Part shown: piece by piece, positions 10,801 through 19,318 of the stretch
Layout: every line of letters begins with the position of its first letter
Position numbering within the stretch: the stretch's first letter is position 1
Assembly: GCA_023417655.1 (NCBI GenBank)
Contig: JAEZFD010000014.1
Location: 105,396 to 169,395 of the forward strand
Reading direction: 5' to 3'
Length of the DNA stretch: 64,000 nt
Source: Planctomycetota bacterium
GTDB taxonomy: Bacteria > Planctomycetota > Planctomycetia > Planctomycetales > Planctomycetaceae
Notes under the pieces: model-generated
Database searches by the model: none
What the model saw: the letters and a program-made list of their open reading frames with translations, nothing else
What the model was told of the DNA's origin: nothing
Made by a program: the position numbers and the translations under genes

Positions 10801-11639
10801 CCTTGCTGGAACGTCTCCCGTTGGACCGTTCGAGCCGCTACGCCGTGGGGACGTTGATTCGCTACATGATCGTCATCATCGGAGTGCTGGCGGTCGGAAA
10901 AACGCTGGAAATGAAATGGGATCAGCTCCAGTGGCTGGTCGCGGCTCTGACCTTCAGCCTCGGCTTCGGGTTGCAGGAGATCTTTGCGAATTTTGTTTCC
11001 GGCATCATCATTCTCTTCGAACAACCTGTGCGAGTCGGTGACGTTGTCACGCTCGACGGGGTCACGGGAACCGTCAACCGGGTACGCATTCGTGCGACCT
11101 CGATTATTGACGCCGACAAGAAGGAATACATCGTTCCCAACAAGGCCATCATTACCGGCAAGGTGCTGAACTGGACACTGAGCGACACCGTGAACCGGGT
11201 GACCTTCAATATCGCGACATCGGTCGAAGCGGATCCTCAACAGGTCCGAGAAGTGTTGCTGAAGGTCCTGACCACGCAGCCGAACGTCATGACCGATCCC
11301 GCTCCGTTCGTGCTCTGTGACGGAATTAAAGACAATTCCATGAACTTCACAATGGGAGTGTTCCTTCCCTCGATGGAGTTCCGCTCCGAGACGATACACG
11401 GTGTGCATGCCCGTGCGAGACAAGCATTCCTCGAGAAGCACATTGAGCTTGCTCACCCTGAACGTGAACTCCGGCTTCCGACAGCAATTCCCGTCACCGT
11501 CAACTATCCACAGAATGGCAGCTCCGCTCCGGAAGGCCGCACCGGCGGAAGTGCCAGCGGCAGCAGCAACGCGAATGCAAATGGCAACGGAAGCAGCAAC
11601 GGACTTGTTGCCAGAGAACGTGAAGAAGTCGTGGATTGA
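7860..11639 (+). CDS. Large MscS/MscK-type mechanosensitive ion channel
   Basis: A 1259-residue protein. A signal peptide (about 1-27, ending AGAQQ) is followed by a low-complexity Pro/Ala/Gly/Thr stretch (about 30-115). A long Gln/Glu/Arg-rich periplasmic coiled-coil region (about 140-590) comes next, then some eleven hydrophobic segments from about residue 620. The MscS core lies near 1020-1190: the pore-lining helix has Gly/Ala/Leu spacing (LGFGLQEIFANFVSG), followed by the beta-domain motif PVRVGDVVTLDGVTGTV and the IVPNKAII loop. The C-terminal tail is Gly/Ser/Asn-rich. The organisation resembles MscK/MscM (YjeP) of enterobacteria, which gate on membrane tension during osmotic downshock. 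It shares a terminator with the convergent gnd. Confidence 0.93.
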   Translation: MQFTFSRWVLLVCGLSAIFLALPAGAQQSPSPFPPTSFPPLPGTGAPAAAPAASSAQVPAGQPGSAPVSAPPVTAPVGTAPPGAAPTGTAPAGTTPAGTAPAATPGMGAPADPGAATPAAGQPQPMPKDAVPSAAGQVTAQVTKEGLDQLKGRIDAATDLSDVQRQQALDFIEKARGSLSLEAQLSASLREWQARTEQLDNERRAEQTRLDEVTREPEPQPAGYIPLPQLEQTMATRQQALVQTQTELAQTEKRITDRAARQKAIKERLSAIPLRVEQVKSQASRPDGAGEPETLAEARRLAVLAELKQLEAEPASLQAEAAFLSAQEAANLLSLRRQALTLMVGRLKNEVEVLQREVMQAKTSDAATRARIARYEASETSIPQLKEIYNTNANTIETEIRVRQDIRRTNEQIAATRNQLEVLQRQWDELRQREKNLSGSTSFGNRLREQRRLLQDSAGLRQQIRDRALTNEEAQVNYIEAREARMTLDRLDRVIEQTLNQIVPSDATDEERRTIANEVQDALEQRQTSLAELESTYEAYVAALDQLDVEQDALIKQQISFQAYINERILWVPTQRRLTFAQVVEDSYSLQRMLSLKSWEPLIAPFRADLQEHPFMYLAAALIWAIMLATQGTQRARIREYGQKASSRLNTNMAPTWGAVAWTLLRTFVAPFPLLFLAWRGMLTPSPMQEYFGYLLNIAIWFWWLEAVRLTCRPLGLGPSHFQWPTRMNEGVSRQVSVFIVLGVPLALVILLLRVQSTPGGTDAIQRVCTVLFFLLVAVSLHQLMSRKTGIFQEWIQAHPNGWTSLFSRVGHFVAVLLPVFLASLTIAGYTFAASRLTVRLAQTLILITGAIFAHSLLFRWLTLRQRNLAIAHAREVRAALATAQNQEEGSNAAVLEAQEARTNLAEVSTQSRRLLNTTFVTLSLCWIWLIWTDVLPALQRLDQIHVPGLAWTLDKVLIGILQLILFATAARNIPGLIEITLLERLPLDRSSRYAVGTLIRYMIVIIGVLAVGKTLEMKWDQLQWLVAALTFSLGFGLQEIFANFVSGIIILFEQPVRVGDVVTLDGVTGTVNRVRIRATSIIDADKKEYIVPNKAIITGKVLNWTLSDTVNRVTFNIATSVEADPQQVREVLLKVLTTQPNVMTDPAPFVLCDGIKDNSMNFTMGVFLPSMEFRSETIHGVHARARQAFLEKHIELAHPERELRLPTAIPVTVNYPQNGSSAPEGRTGGSASGSSNANANGNGSSNGLVAREREEVVD

Positions 11640-11684
11640 GCTGACAACCGATTCCCGACTTGAAGTTGAAACAACCACAAAAGA

Positions 11685-11719
11685 AAAAGCCCCACACTCA
11701 GACAGAGTGCGGGGCTTTT
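11685..11719. terminator. Bidirectional intrinsic terminator between the MscS gene and gnd
   Basis: A 15-bp stem with one A-C mismatch: the left arm is at 11685-11699 and the right arm at 11705-11719, with a 5-base loop. The left arm starts with AAAA and the right arm ends with TTTT, so each strand has a U-tract after the GC-rich stem. It lies 45 bases after one stop codon and 60 bases after the other, as expected for two converging genes. Confidence 0.9.
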
Positions 11720-11779
11720 CTATTGATCACTGGTCATTCGCCGCGTGTGTTGAGCGGCCGCATGATCAGCCGAACGGCT

Positions 11780-13243
11780 CTAGATCTTGCGTTCGTGAAT
11801 CCAGTCAGTGTGGAACATTTCGCCGCGTGGCTTGTCGGTGCGCTCATAAGTGTGAGCACCGAAGTAGTCACGCTGAGCCTGCAGCAGGTTGGCTGGCAGG
11901 CGGTCACAGCGATAGCCGTCGTAGTATGACAGAGCGGCTGCGAAGGCTGGAACCGGAATTCCATGGGTCACAGCGGCAGCAACAACGCGACGCCATGCAC
12001 CTTGAGCCTTGTCGATGGCTGTCTTGAAAAAGTCATCGAGCAGCAGGTTCTCGAGATTCGGGTTTTTGTCGAAGGCGTTCTTGATATCGCCGAGGAAGAC
12101 CGAACGGATGATACAGCCGCCGCGCCAGAGCAGGGCGATGTCACCGTTATTAAGCTTCCAGCCGAATTCCTTGGCAGCGGCATCCAGCTGGACGTAGCCC
12201 TGTGCATAGCTGACGAGCTTCGAGGCGTACAGAGCCTGACGAACGTCGTTGATGAACTGCTTCTTGTCGCCAGAGAACTTGGTGTCTGGACCGGCGAGCA
12301 CCTTGGAAGCACGGACGCGAGCGTCCTTCTGGGCGGACAGGCAACGAGCGAACACGGCTTCGGTAATGAGAGTCGTTGGCACGCCCAGATCGAGTGCGTG
12401 CTGGCTCATCCACTTACCGGTTCCCTTCTGCTGGGCCGTATCGAGGATCAGGTCGACCAGTTCCTTGCCGGTCGCTGGATCTTTGACAGTGAAGATGTCG
12501 CGGGTGATCTCGATCAGGTAGCTGGCGAGTTCACCTTCGTTCCATTCCTTGAAGACTTCGTACAGTTCGTGGTTGGTCAGGCCCAGTGCATGCTTCAGGA
12601 TAAAGTAGGCTTCGCAGATCAGCTGCATGTCGCCGTACTCGATGCCGTTGTGAACCATCTTCACATAGTGACCGGCGCCGTCTTCTCCGACCCATTCACA
12701 GCAAGGAATGTCGTTGTTTGGACCGACTTTGGCGGAGATCGACTGGAAGATGGGCTTCACGTGTTCCCAGCCAGCCTTGTTTCCACCTGGCATAATCGAA
12801 GGACCCTTGAGAGCCCCTTCTTCTCCACCAGAGACACCGGTTCCGAGGAAGACGAATCCAGCTGCTGGCAGTTCCTTCGCGCGACGGTTGGTGTCGCGGT
12901 AATCGCTGTTGCCGCCGTCGATGATAATATCACCTGGTTCCAGGAACGGCTTCAGTTCGTCGATCACGGCGTCGACTGGCTTGCCGGCCTTGACCATGAT
13001 CATGACGCGGCGAGGACGCTTCAGAGACTGCACAAAGTCCTTGAGTTCGTGGAAGCCCTGAATCCGCTCGGCTGTCCCCTTCCAGACTTTGTCTTCCGGC
13101 TCGTTCTTCAGGCCCCCGACGAAGGCGTCGGTCGTGGCGGTCGTGCGGTTGAAGACCGCAACGTTGTACCCATGATTGGCCATGTTCAGAACGAGGTTCT
13201 GTCCCATCACGGCCAGACCAATTAATCCGATGTCGTTTTGCAT
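11780..13243 (-). CDS. gnd: 6-phosphogluconate dehydrogenase, decarboxylating
   Basis: A 487-residue enzyme converting 6-phosphogluconate to ribulose-5-phosphate and CO2 with reduction of NADP+, in the oxidative pentose phosphate pathway. The Rossmann motif GLIGLAVMGQNL is at the N-terminus. The substrate-binding segment IIDGGNSDYRDTNRR and the loop GTGVSGGEEGA follow. The catalytic region contains KMVHNGIEYGDMQ, and the C-terminal half has DTAQQKGTGKWMS. The length matches the long (about 470-residue) dimeric form. The start is the ATG just before the Rossmann strand. A cytoplasmic housekeeping enzyme. The 420-codon open frame on the opposite strand is a shadow of its codon usage. Confidence 0.97.
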   Translation of the reverse strand: MQNDIGLIGLAVMGQNLVLNMANHGYNVAVFNRTTATTDAFVGGLKNEPEDKVWKGTAERIQGFHELKDFVQSLKRPRRVMIMVKAGKPVDAVIDELKPFLEPGDIIIDGGNSDYRDTNRRAKELPAAGFVFLGTGVSGGEEGALKGPSIMPGGNKAGWEHVKPIFQSISAKVGPNNDIPCCEWVGEDGAGHYVKMVHNGIEYGDMQLICEAYFILKHALGLTNHELYEVFKEWNEGELASYLIEITRDIFTVKDPATGKELVDLILDTAQQKGTGKWMSQHALDLGVPTTLITEAVFARCLSAQKDARVRASKVLAGPDTKFSGDKKQFINDVRQALYASKLVSYAQGYVQLDAAAKEFGWKLNNGDIALLWRGGCIIRSVFLGDIKNAFDKNPNLENLLLDDFFKTAIDKAQGAWRRVVAAAVTHGIPVPAFAAALSYYDGYRCDRLPANLLQAQRDYFGAHTYERTDKPRGEMFHTDWIHERKI

Positions 13244-13712
13244 TGTGAGGTCAATTTTCCAATGTCAATTAAGTTGAAGTCCGTCGAAATCGCGATGGGG
13301 CTTCGCCACGACGCCAATGGAGTTGCTATTTCGACGAAAGCAATTCCGGTATCGTAGTTTCTGCGGAAGGACCGGTCGAGCGTACCCCCGCGCCGCCGAA
13401 CCCGGGGGAATTCCCGAGAAAGATCACCCATGCGGGCTCCTCGTTCCCGGCAGCTGGAATGCAGCATCCCGATCCTGCCGATTCGGGACCATCAGATCAG
13501 TTTTCACTTTTGCGTAGTGTGGTCACATTGAACAGCTGGGCTTCGGAACAAGTTCCCATGGCCGTTGTCCTGCTCGGGATCCAGTCGGCTTCCCCGAAAT
13601 TACTTGAGACCAAAAGGGCGCCAACCAGTCAACTTCTCGATTTGGATGACAACATCCTCTGGAGCGGAACCCACCCCCCTTTTGAAACTCCCAGTTGAAG
13701 ATGGATTGTGGC
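13244..13712. other. Intergenic region upstream of gnd
   Basis: About 470 bases between gnd and the serine hydrolase gene, both on the minus strand. Short open frames occur but have no convincing start site or recognisable protein. The gnd promoter should lie here; I could not assign a clear -35/-10 pair. No repeat element or terminator was seen. Confidence 0.5.
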
Positions 13713-14825
13713 TTACGCCAGTCCCAAATCTTCGTAGATTGCTGTGTTCAGATCATGGAAGCGGCGGTTATGCAGGTCATCGCCGGGCATCCCGTTGGCG
13801 ATGGCAGCGACGATCACTTTGTTGACGGGGTCAGCGAAACCAATCGAAGACTGTGAGCCGCCGTGCCCAAAGGTGGCGTCACTGGCGTGCTTTCCAAAGC
13901 CGTAGGGAACGATCTCCGCTCCGTACCGGGCGGAGTTGATGATCAGCCCCAGTCCGAAATCGATCACCTGCTGGAAGGAATGGTCGAGCTGATTCTCCCG
14001 CTGACGGCGAGTCATCTCCTGGACGGTGGCAGCCTGGAGGATGGCCTGTCCCGACGAAGTCTGTCCGCCTCGCAACAGCATTTCGTAGAACGCTCCTAAC
14101 TCGCGGATGGGCCCCCGCATGTTCGAACCGGGGGACGGAGCCGTCGCCGTTGGCCGCTGACTGCTGCGATTGGCCTGCAGCTTGCCGTCTTTGGAGGTGT
14201 AGGTGACGCCGATCTTGTCTGGGTTCGAGTCGTATTCGTCGACCGGCACCGCCATCCATGAATGCTGCATGCCGATCGGCTCGAGGACATCTTCCCGCGC
14301 CAGTTGATCGATGCGCCGGCCATCAAGTCTCTGCAGAATTTCCCCCAGCAGAAACCATGATCGCCCGGGGTCATAACCAACAGCCGCACCGGGTGATTGA
14401 TCGCGTTTCAGTCCGGCTGAGCAGATCTTCGCAATGATCTCGGACCAGCGTTGATCAGGAAATCCCATAACGATCGGTTTCAGTCCGGCCGTATGAGTCA
14501 GCAGATTCCAGATGGTGATGTTCTCTGTCCCCGGTCCGGTGAATTCCGGCAGAACTTCGGCAACCGGCTGATCCAGTTTCAAGCGCCCTTGTTCAATCTG
14601 CTGCATCGTTGCAACAGCAGTGATGGGCTTTCCTGCACTCAGCCAGAGCATCCAAGTGTCCGTGGTGAGTGGCACAGTGGGGACGTTCTCTCCGATGGCG
14701 AAGTCGGCGACCGTGACGAAGTCTCGCGAGACATAGACCTGTGCTCCGCTGTGCAGCCCTTGTGCGATCCCCTCTTCAAGCACCTGAACGGTTCGTGGAA
14801 ACTGAGCAGCAGTCGACGAAGTCAT
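13713..14825 (-). CDS. Serine hydrolase, class C beta-lactamase/esterase family
   Basis: About 370 residues with the start at the ATG before TSSTAAQFP; an upstream extension to 14930 is open but does not look like protein. The S-x-x-K catalytic motif is Ser63-Ala-Gly-Lys66 (WLSAGKPI), followed by the typical LDQPVAEVLPEF and NLLTHTAGL segments. A GYDPGRSWFLLGEIL stretch corresponds to the Tyr-containing motif, and GHGGSQSSIGFADP resembles the third (KTG/HTG-like) motif. There is no signal peptide, so it is probably a cytoplasmic esterase, amidase or peptidase and not a drug-resistance lactamase. Transcribed divergently from the next gene. Confidence 0.88.
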   Translation of the reverse strand: MTSSTAAQFPRTVQVLEEGIAQGLHSGAQVYVSRDFVTVADFAIGENVPTVPLTTDTWMLWLSAGKPITAVATMQQIEQGRLKLDQPVAEVLPEFTGPGTENITIWNLLTHTAGLKPIVMGFPDQRWSEIIAKICSAGLKRDQSPGAAVGYDPGRSWFLLGEILQRLDGRRIDQLAREDVLEPIGMQHSWMAVPVDEYDSNPDKIGVTYTSKDGKLQANRSSQRPTATAPSPGSNMRGPIRELGAFYEMLLRGGQTSSGQAILQAATVQEMTRRQRENQLDHSFQQVIDFGLGLIINSARYGAEIVPYGFGKHASDATFGHGGSQSSIGFADPVNKVIVAAIANGMPGDDLHNRRFHDLNTAIYEDLGLA

Positions 14826-15038
14826 GCGGAGAATTTCAATTAATTCGCAAGGGTATGAATGAATGGAGATCGTGCCGGGACGTTGTGGGCAGAGGACTTG
14901 AAGATACTTGAAACGGCGCAGAGCCTGCAAAGGTACTTGCAGTATCAGTGTATTTCAGAACAATTCCAGTTGCCGTTTTCTCTGAATTTCAGGTTGCACC
15001 CTGTTCGTGACCCAGGCGGTTTCTTCGAAAGATCTGCA

Positions 15039-16415
15039 ATGGCTCAATTGAAAATGCTTCGTGCCTCTGATTCCCGAACTTGTCTGCTGTGGTCCTGCCT
15101 GCTGCTGGGATTATGCGGAAGCAACAGGACGCTGTTCGCAGAGACACCTTCGGTCTCTCAGAATGAACTGCCGACGTATCTGGCTGACTATGTCGCCCGT
15201 CCTGAACCGGATTATTCATGGAAGCTGCTCGAAGCCTCGGAGCAGGGGTCAGGCAAGATCTATCAGCTCGAGTTGACCTCGCAGAAGTGGCAAGGCATCG
15301 TCTGGACGCATCCGCTGCAGGTCTTTGAGCCTTCGCAACTGACGGAGACCCAGCACATGATTCTCTTCGTCACCGGGGGGACGTCGGGCAAGTCGGTGAA
15401 ACCGTTTGAAACGCAAATCGGCCGCACGCTCGCGGAACTCACAGGCGCCCGGGTGGCGATGATTCATCATGTTCCCAATCAGCCGCTGCTTGAGAATCGA
15501 CGCGAAGATGACCTCATTTCGGAGACATGGCTGCGGTATCTCAAGACGGGTGATTCCTCATGGCCGCTCCTGTTCCCCATGACGAAAAGTGCCGTGAAGG
15601 CCATGGACGCGCTGCAGGAGTTTTCACGCCGGCAGTTCAAGGAAGAAGTAAAAGGCTTTGTCGTCACTGGAGGTTCGAAGCGCGGCTGGACGAGTTGGCT
15701 CACTGCCGCGGCGGATCAGCGAGTGATCGCGACCGCTCCGATGGTGATCGATGTGCTGAACTTTGCGAAGCAGATGCCACATCAGAAGGCGACCTGGGGA
15801 TTCTACAGCGAGCAGATTCGCGACTACACCAGTAAAGGGCTCGTCCACGAAGACGGCATTCCTAAGGCCGGTCGCGAAGGCGAACTGTGGAAGATGATGG
15901 ATCCCTATTCCTACCGCTCACAGGTATCCATTCCCAAGCTGATGATCGTCGGGGCCAATGATCGGTACTGGGCAACCGATGCCATGAATCTCTACTGGGA
16001 TGACCTCCCCGGCGAAAAGTATGCCTGCCGGATCGCCAACGCCGGGCACAACCTTCACGATGGCAACCTGAGTCAGGGAATGGTCATGCAGACTCTGGCG
16101 GTCTTCTTCAAGAATGTTGTCGCAGGCAAGTCGATGCCGCAGGTGACGTGGACTCCGCAGCAGAGCGACGATGGAATCACGCTGTCCATCCAATGCGATC
16201 AGAAGCCGACGTACGTCCGACTCTGGAGTGCGACATCGAACTCAAAGGACTTCCGCGATTCCAAATGGGAGTACAAACTGCTGTGGGCAACGGATGGCAA
16301 GTTTGTCGGTCACAAGCAGCAGCGTCCTGATGAACATGTTGCCGTCTTTGGAGAGATGATGTTCGGCAATGATGTTGTTCCTTATTCGCTCTCGACTCTC
16401 GTTTATCTTCAATAA
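15039..16415 (+). CDS. PhoPQ-activated pathogenicity-related family hydrolase (PF10142)
   Basis: About 458 residues. The ATG at 15039 gives a clean signal peptide (TCLLWSCLLLGLCGSNRTLFAE), so I prefer it to the upstream ATG at 14859. The protein matches the PqaA/PhoPQ-related family: LPTYLADYVARPEPDYSWK near the N-terminus, MILFVTGG, then FVVTGGSKRGWTSWL with the probable nucleophile Ser213, and NAGHNLHDG carrying a likely catalytic His. The family has an alpha/beta-hydrolase core. Planctomycetes carry many such genes, so the name should not be read as virulence. Secreted or periplasmic. Substrate unknown. Confidence 0.9.
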   Translation: MAQLKMLRASDSRTCLLWSCLLLGLCGSNRTLFAETPSVSQNELPTYLADYVARPEPDYSWKLLEASEQGSGKIYQLELTSQKWQGIVWTHPLQVFEPSQLTETQHMILFVTGGTSGKSVKPFETQIGRTLAELTGARVAMIHHVPNQPLLENRREDDLISETWLRYLKTGDSSWPLLFPMTKSAVKAMDALQEFSRRQFKEEVKGFVVTGGSKRGWTSWLTAAADQRVIATAPMVIDVLNFAKQMPHQKATWGFYSEQIRDYTSKGLVHEDGIPKAGREGELWKMMDPYSYRSQVSIPKLMIVGANDRYWATDAMNLYWDDLPGEKYACRIANAGHNLHDGNLSQGMVMQTLAVFFKNVVAGKSMPQVTWTPQQSDDGITLSIQCDQKPTYVRLWSATSNSKDFRDSKWEYKLLWATDGKFVGHKQQRPDEHVAVFGEMMFGNDVVPYSLSTLVYLQ

Positions 16416-16481
16416 CCGAGGCGACGGGGTGAACTCCCTTTCTGAACTCCAGGCAGTCTGAAGTCCGATAGTCGAGCGAGC

Positions 16482-17885
16482 TTACACTTCGAACGATTCT
16501 CGGTACCGGGGAATGATCGGATCTTCGTCGACGTGATCACGAACGAGCTGAGCCAGTGATTCGGCGGCGCGCGGTTCGCCATGCACGAGAAACGCTTTCC
16601 CGAAATGTCCGTATCGGGTGGACTCCTCAAACCACCACTTCAAGTCGTTGGCGTCTGCATGAGCTGAAAGCCCATCCATCTGCAAGACCTTCGCCTTGAG
16701 TGGAAGGTCCTGATTGAAAATCCGAACGAAGGGACGCCGCTCAGCCAGTTGTCGCCCAAGCGTGTGAGGCGCCTGATATCCCAGCAGCAGAATCGTGTTC
16801 TCCGGGGAGCTGACCGCGTGTTTCAGGTGATGGACCACGCGACCGTTCTCGCACATCCCGCTGGATGCAATGACAACGAAACTTCCATGCCGCCGGTTCA
16901 GTTCAATGCTTTCTCGCTGATTCTTCACATACGTCAGGCCTTCGAACGAAAACGGATCGTCGTCATAGGTCAGAACATCCTTGAGGCCTGAGTCGAGTTC
17001 ACCTGTGTGATCCCGAAACAGCCTGGTTACTTTGCTTCCGAGTGGGCTGTCGACATAGATCGGAACCGGAGGCAGCTGGCGGGAATTGAAGAGTTCATTC
17101 AGGTGGTAAGTGACTTGTTGAGTGCGTCCCAGCGCGAATGCTGGAATGATCACCTTGCCCCCTGACTGGAACGTGTCGTGCAGGATCTGCCGCATGACCT
17201 GCTTCAGATCCTCTGGAGTCGCGTGGATCTGGTCTCCATAGGTCGATTCGCAGATCAGCACATCGGCGCCATCTGGGACCGGATCCGGATCGACGAGCAG
17301 CGGCATCTTGCGTCGTCCCAGATCGCCTGTGTAAACGATCCGCTTCTGCTCCCCGGCATCGTCTACTTCGAGTTCCACGATGGCAGAGCCCAAGAGGTGC
17401 CCGGCAGCTGTAAAACGGATGCGAACTTCATCACGCCTGCCGACGGACTGCCATTCATAGAAGGGGCAGGGCTCGAAGAGTTTCATCACCCGCGTGACGT
17501 CTTCGGCGGTGTAAAGCGGTTCAATCGGGGGATGGTCCCCCTTCAGTTTTCGGGAAAGGTAAAGGGCATCTTCTACCTGAATCGTGGCCGAATCCATCAG
17601 CATGATCTCAGCCAGCTCTGCCGTTGATTGCGTGCAGAAGATCGGACCGCGGAACCCCAGTTTGAATAAACGAGGCAGGTTTCCGCAGTGATCAAGATGG
17701 GCATGGGAGAGGACAACCGCATCCAGTCGTTTCGGATCGCAATGCAGTCGCTCATTCTTTTTTCGCGACTCAGCACGCGGACCCTGAAAGAATCCGCAGT
17801 CCAGCAGAATGCGACGTCGAGATGTTTCAATAAGATGCTGACTTCCGGTGACTTCTCCGGCCGCACCCAGGAATGTGATCTTCAT
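16482..17885 (-). CDS. Beta-CASP metallo-beta-lactamase fold RNA-processing-type hydrolase
   Basis: About 467 residues starting at MKITFLGAAGEVTGS. The metal-binding motif is LSHAHLDH (His61, His63, Asp65, His66). A further His is in TAAGHLLGSA, and YTGDLGRRKMPLL carries the bridging Asp. The middle beta-CASP part has VIIPAFALGRTQ, and the RMMBL end has QMDGLSAHADANDL. Members with this architecture are exonuclease/endonuclease-like and resemble eukaryotic CPSF73; bacterial versions act on RNA, so cytoplasmic RNA processing is the likely role. Length and motif set are complete. Divergent from the structured-RNA candidate. Confidence 0.93.
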   Translation of the reverse strand: MKITFLGAAGEVTGSQHLIETSRRRILLDCGFFQGPRAESRKKNERLHCDPKRLDAVVLSHAHLDHCGNLPRLFKLGFRGPIFCTQSTAELAEIMLMDSATIQVEDALYLSRKLKGDHPPIEPLYTAEDVTRVMKLFEPCPFYEWQSVGRRDEVRIRFTAAGHLLGSAIVELEVDDAGEQKRIVYTGDLGRRKMPLLVDPDPVPDGADVLICESTYGDQIHATPEDLKQVMRQILHDTFQSGGKVIIPAFALGRTQQVTYHLNELFNSRQLPPVPIYVDSPLGSKVTRLFRDHTGELDSGLKDVLTYDDDPFSFEGLTYVKNQRESIELNRRHGSFVVIASSGMCENGRVVHHLKHAVSSPENTILLLGYQAPHTLGRQLAERRPFVRIFNQDLPLKAKVLQMDGLSAHADANDLKWWFEESTRYGHFGKAFLVHGEPRAAESLAQLVRDHVDEDPIIPRYRESFEV

Positions 17886-18105
17886 GTTAGAAATGTCGCC
17901 GATTCCAGCATCAGCGTCGAGTCCGTTCGGGGGACACACCCGGAATCATTCCCCGGGAGCCAGCTGCCACCGCGACTCCAACTTCAATGACAGCCGCAAC
18001 TTCCCCCGTCTGTTTCGTTAATTCTTATGCCAGTTTAATGGCCTTCGTCGGGATTCTCGTCCACTGGCCATTGACAGAATGGCCTGAAAACGCGACTTTC
18101 CCGCT

Positions 18106-18309
18106 CCCACGTTCACGTGGGAAACATTGTGGTAAACAAACCCTTCGCAACATGTTCGCCAGAGGATCAAAAAATAGCGTTGGCTTGGGTCGCCAAAGAG
18201 ACATGCTAGGCATGCTCTGACCTCGCCATTCTCGCAGCAGTTCCTGACTGCGCAACACGCGAAGGGTTTGAATTTTCCTGCTGCGGTGATCCTTTGGGTC
18301 ACCGCAGTT
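18106..18309 (+). ncRNA. Candidate structured small RNA with intrinsic terminator
   Basis: No open frame explains this stretch. Two 12-nt arms, CAAACCCTTCGC at 18137-18148 and GCGAAGGGTTTG at 18259-18270, pair perfectly and enclose about 110 bases. Inside are three further hairpins: TTGGC/GCCAA near 18180-18197, GAG-CATGC/GCATGCTC with a bulged A near 18198-18220, and CGCAGCAG/CTG-CTGCG with a bulged A near 18233-18252. A small hairpin TCCCACGT/ACGTGGGA sits at the 5' side near 18106-18123, and a terminator follows at 18280-18309. TTGACA at 18071-18076 could be a -35 element, but the -10 is weak, so the 5' end is a guess. I do not recognise it as tmRNA, RNase P RNA, SRP RNA or a known riboswitch. 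Confidence 0.5.
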
Positions 18310-18311
18310 TT
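18280..18311 (+). terminator. Intrinsic terminator after the structured RNA candidate
   Basis: CTGCGGTGA and TCACCGCAG form a perfect 9-bp stem around a short loop, followed immediately by a run of eight T on the plus strand. There is no T-run on the other side, so it terminates plus-strand transcripts. No protein gene lies upstream on this strand for more than 1.8 kb, which implies a non-coding transcript or an attenuated leader. Confidence 0.88.
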
Positions 18312-18615
18312 TTTATGCACCGTGGATTGCCGGAATTGTCCGTCCAAGGCGTTTGAAGACGCGGGACCTGAGAAGCGGTAGCAGTCCGATATTTCCAATT
18401 CCGGCTTTTCCGACAACTTCCGACGGGAAGGAATTGACAGGCAGAATTTGCCGCGCAGAATGAAGATTCAGACCCATCAGTATTCACTGTTGGGGGTCTC
18501 GATCCCTTGGATTCTTCCTAGAAACCGGAGCCAGAGAGCTTCAGAAATTCCATGCTCTCAGATCCTGTATACTGATTTGTGCTTCGGCAGTTATCCTTCC
18601 TGCGAGCCCACAATC

Positions 18616-18903
18616 ATGCGTCCAGATCAAATTCTCGAAGGGCATGAAATGGAGTCGATCATGAGCGAATGGAATCCCAATCTCACGATGCTGCCAGAGC
18701 AGGAGTTGCTGCTCCTCCAACTGGAAAAGCAAATCGCTGAGAGAACTGATGGCCGAATCCGTGATCTTCGAGTTGAGGCCCACGGCGATGGAATTGTCCT
18801 GAGCGGTCGCACGACGACCTATTATATGAAGCAGCTTGCTTCGCAGATTGCGATGGATGCCCAGAGTTCGGTAGCCCTCCAGAATTCGATCGAAGTCATC
18901 TGA
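18616..18903 (+). CDS. Small BON-domain-like protein
   Basis: About 95 residues. Three starts are possible (18616, 18649, 18661); GAAGGG sits 6 bases before 18649 and GGAG 6 bases before 18661, so the shorter forms are at least as likely. The C-terminal 60 residues read like a BON fold: a helix (LLLLQLEKQIAERT), then IRDLRVEAHGDGIVLSGRTTTYYMKQLASQIAM, then a closing strand NSIEVI. There is no signal peptide or membrane segment. BON domains bind membranes or proteins; its role here is unknown. It lies 305 bases downstream of the RNA candidate's terminator, so it could be its regulated target. Confidence 0.68.
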   Translation: MRPDQILEGHEMESIMSEWNPNLTMLPEQELLLLQLEKQIAERTDGRIRDLRVEAHGDGIVLSGRTTTYYMKQLASQIAMDAQSSVALQNSIEVI

Positions 18904-19318
18904 TCCTGAGTGACCGCTCTCTGCTTCCTGCGGATCGAGCATCCTCCGGTCTTCTCCCAGCCCCGCTCCAGTTCCGTCCGTGGCCAACCGCGTTTCCGGA
19001 AGAGGCGTCCGCGTCTCATTATCGGAGTGTGAAGGCTCAGATTGCCTTCCGGGTTCACCGGGGGGCGGCGTGATTTCTTTGATATTACAAGCACGATGAC
19101 TTCGTCGCCGGAATCACACTTCCCAGAAGGGACTTATCCCAAGAAAGCTGTGGAGGTCTTTCCTCGGTTGAGTACAGGATCGTCTGGTGACTGGCAAACC
19201 ATTCCTCTGATCTGATATCTGTCTCTGAAGAATGTGTCGCCAGGCATCTCTTGCAAGGGTGACGTCATTCGCCTTCTCTTCGATGCCAGCACTCCCACCG
19301 TCTGCGGACACTCGCCCT

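Larger units (their letters stand above)
17886..18615. other. Long intergenic region holding a structured RNA candidate
   Basis: 730 bases between the beta-CASP gene and the BON-like gene. The middle holds the candidate RNA and its terminator, described separately. The rest (17886-18070 and 18311-18615) shows no convincing gene. A TATACT sequence at 18568-18573 is a possible -10 element for the BON-like gene. Confidence 0.5.

Noticed and set aside
11963..13225. 420-codon open frame on the plus strand opposite gnd
   Set aside because: It mirrors the gnd frame for its whole length, has no family features and is rich in Val/Asp/Glu/Leu as expected for the antisense of a codon-biased gene. gnd has all its motifs.
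13459..13698. Short frames between gnd and the serine hydrolase
   Set aside because: Overlapping frames of similar length on the same strand with no family resemblance; treated as intergenic.
18106..18309. Considered 6S RNA, SRP RNA, tmRNA, RNase P RNA or a known riboswitch for the structured region
   Set aside because: It lacks the long rod with central bubble of 6S, the SRP tetraloop motif, a tag frame, the RNase P core and any riboswitch core I recognise; left as unassigned.
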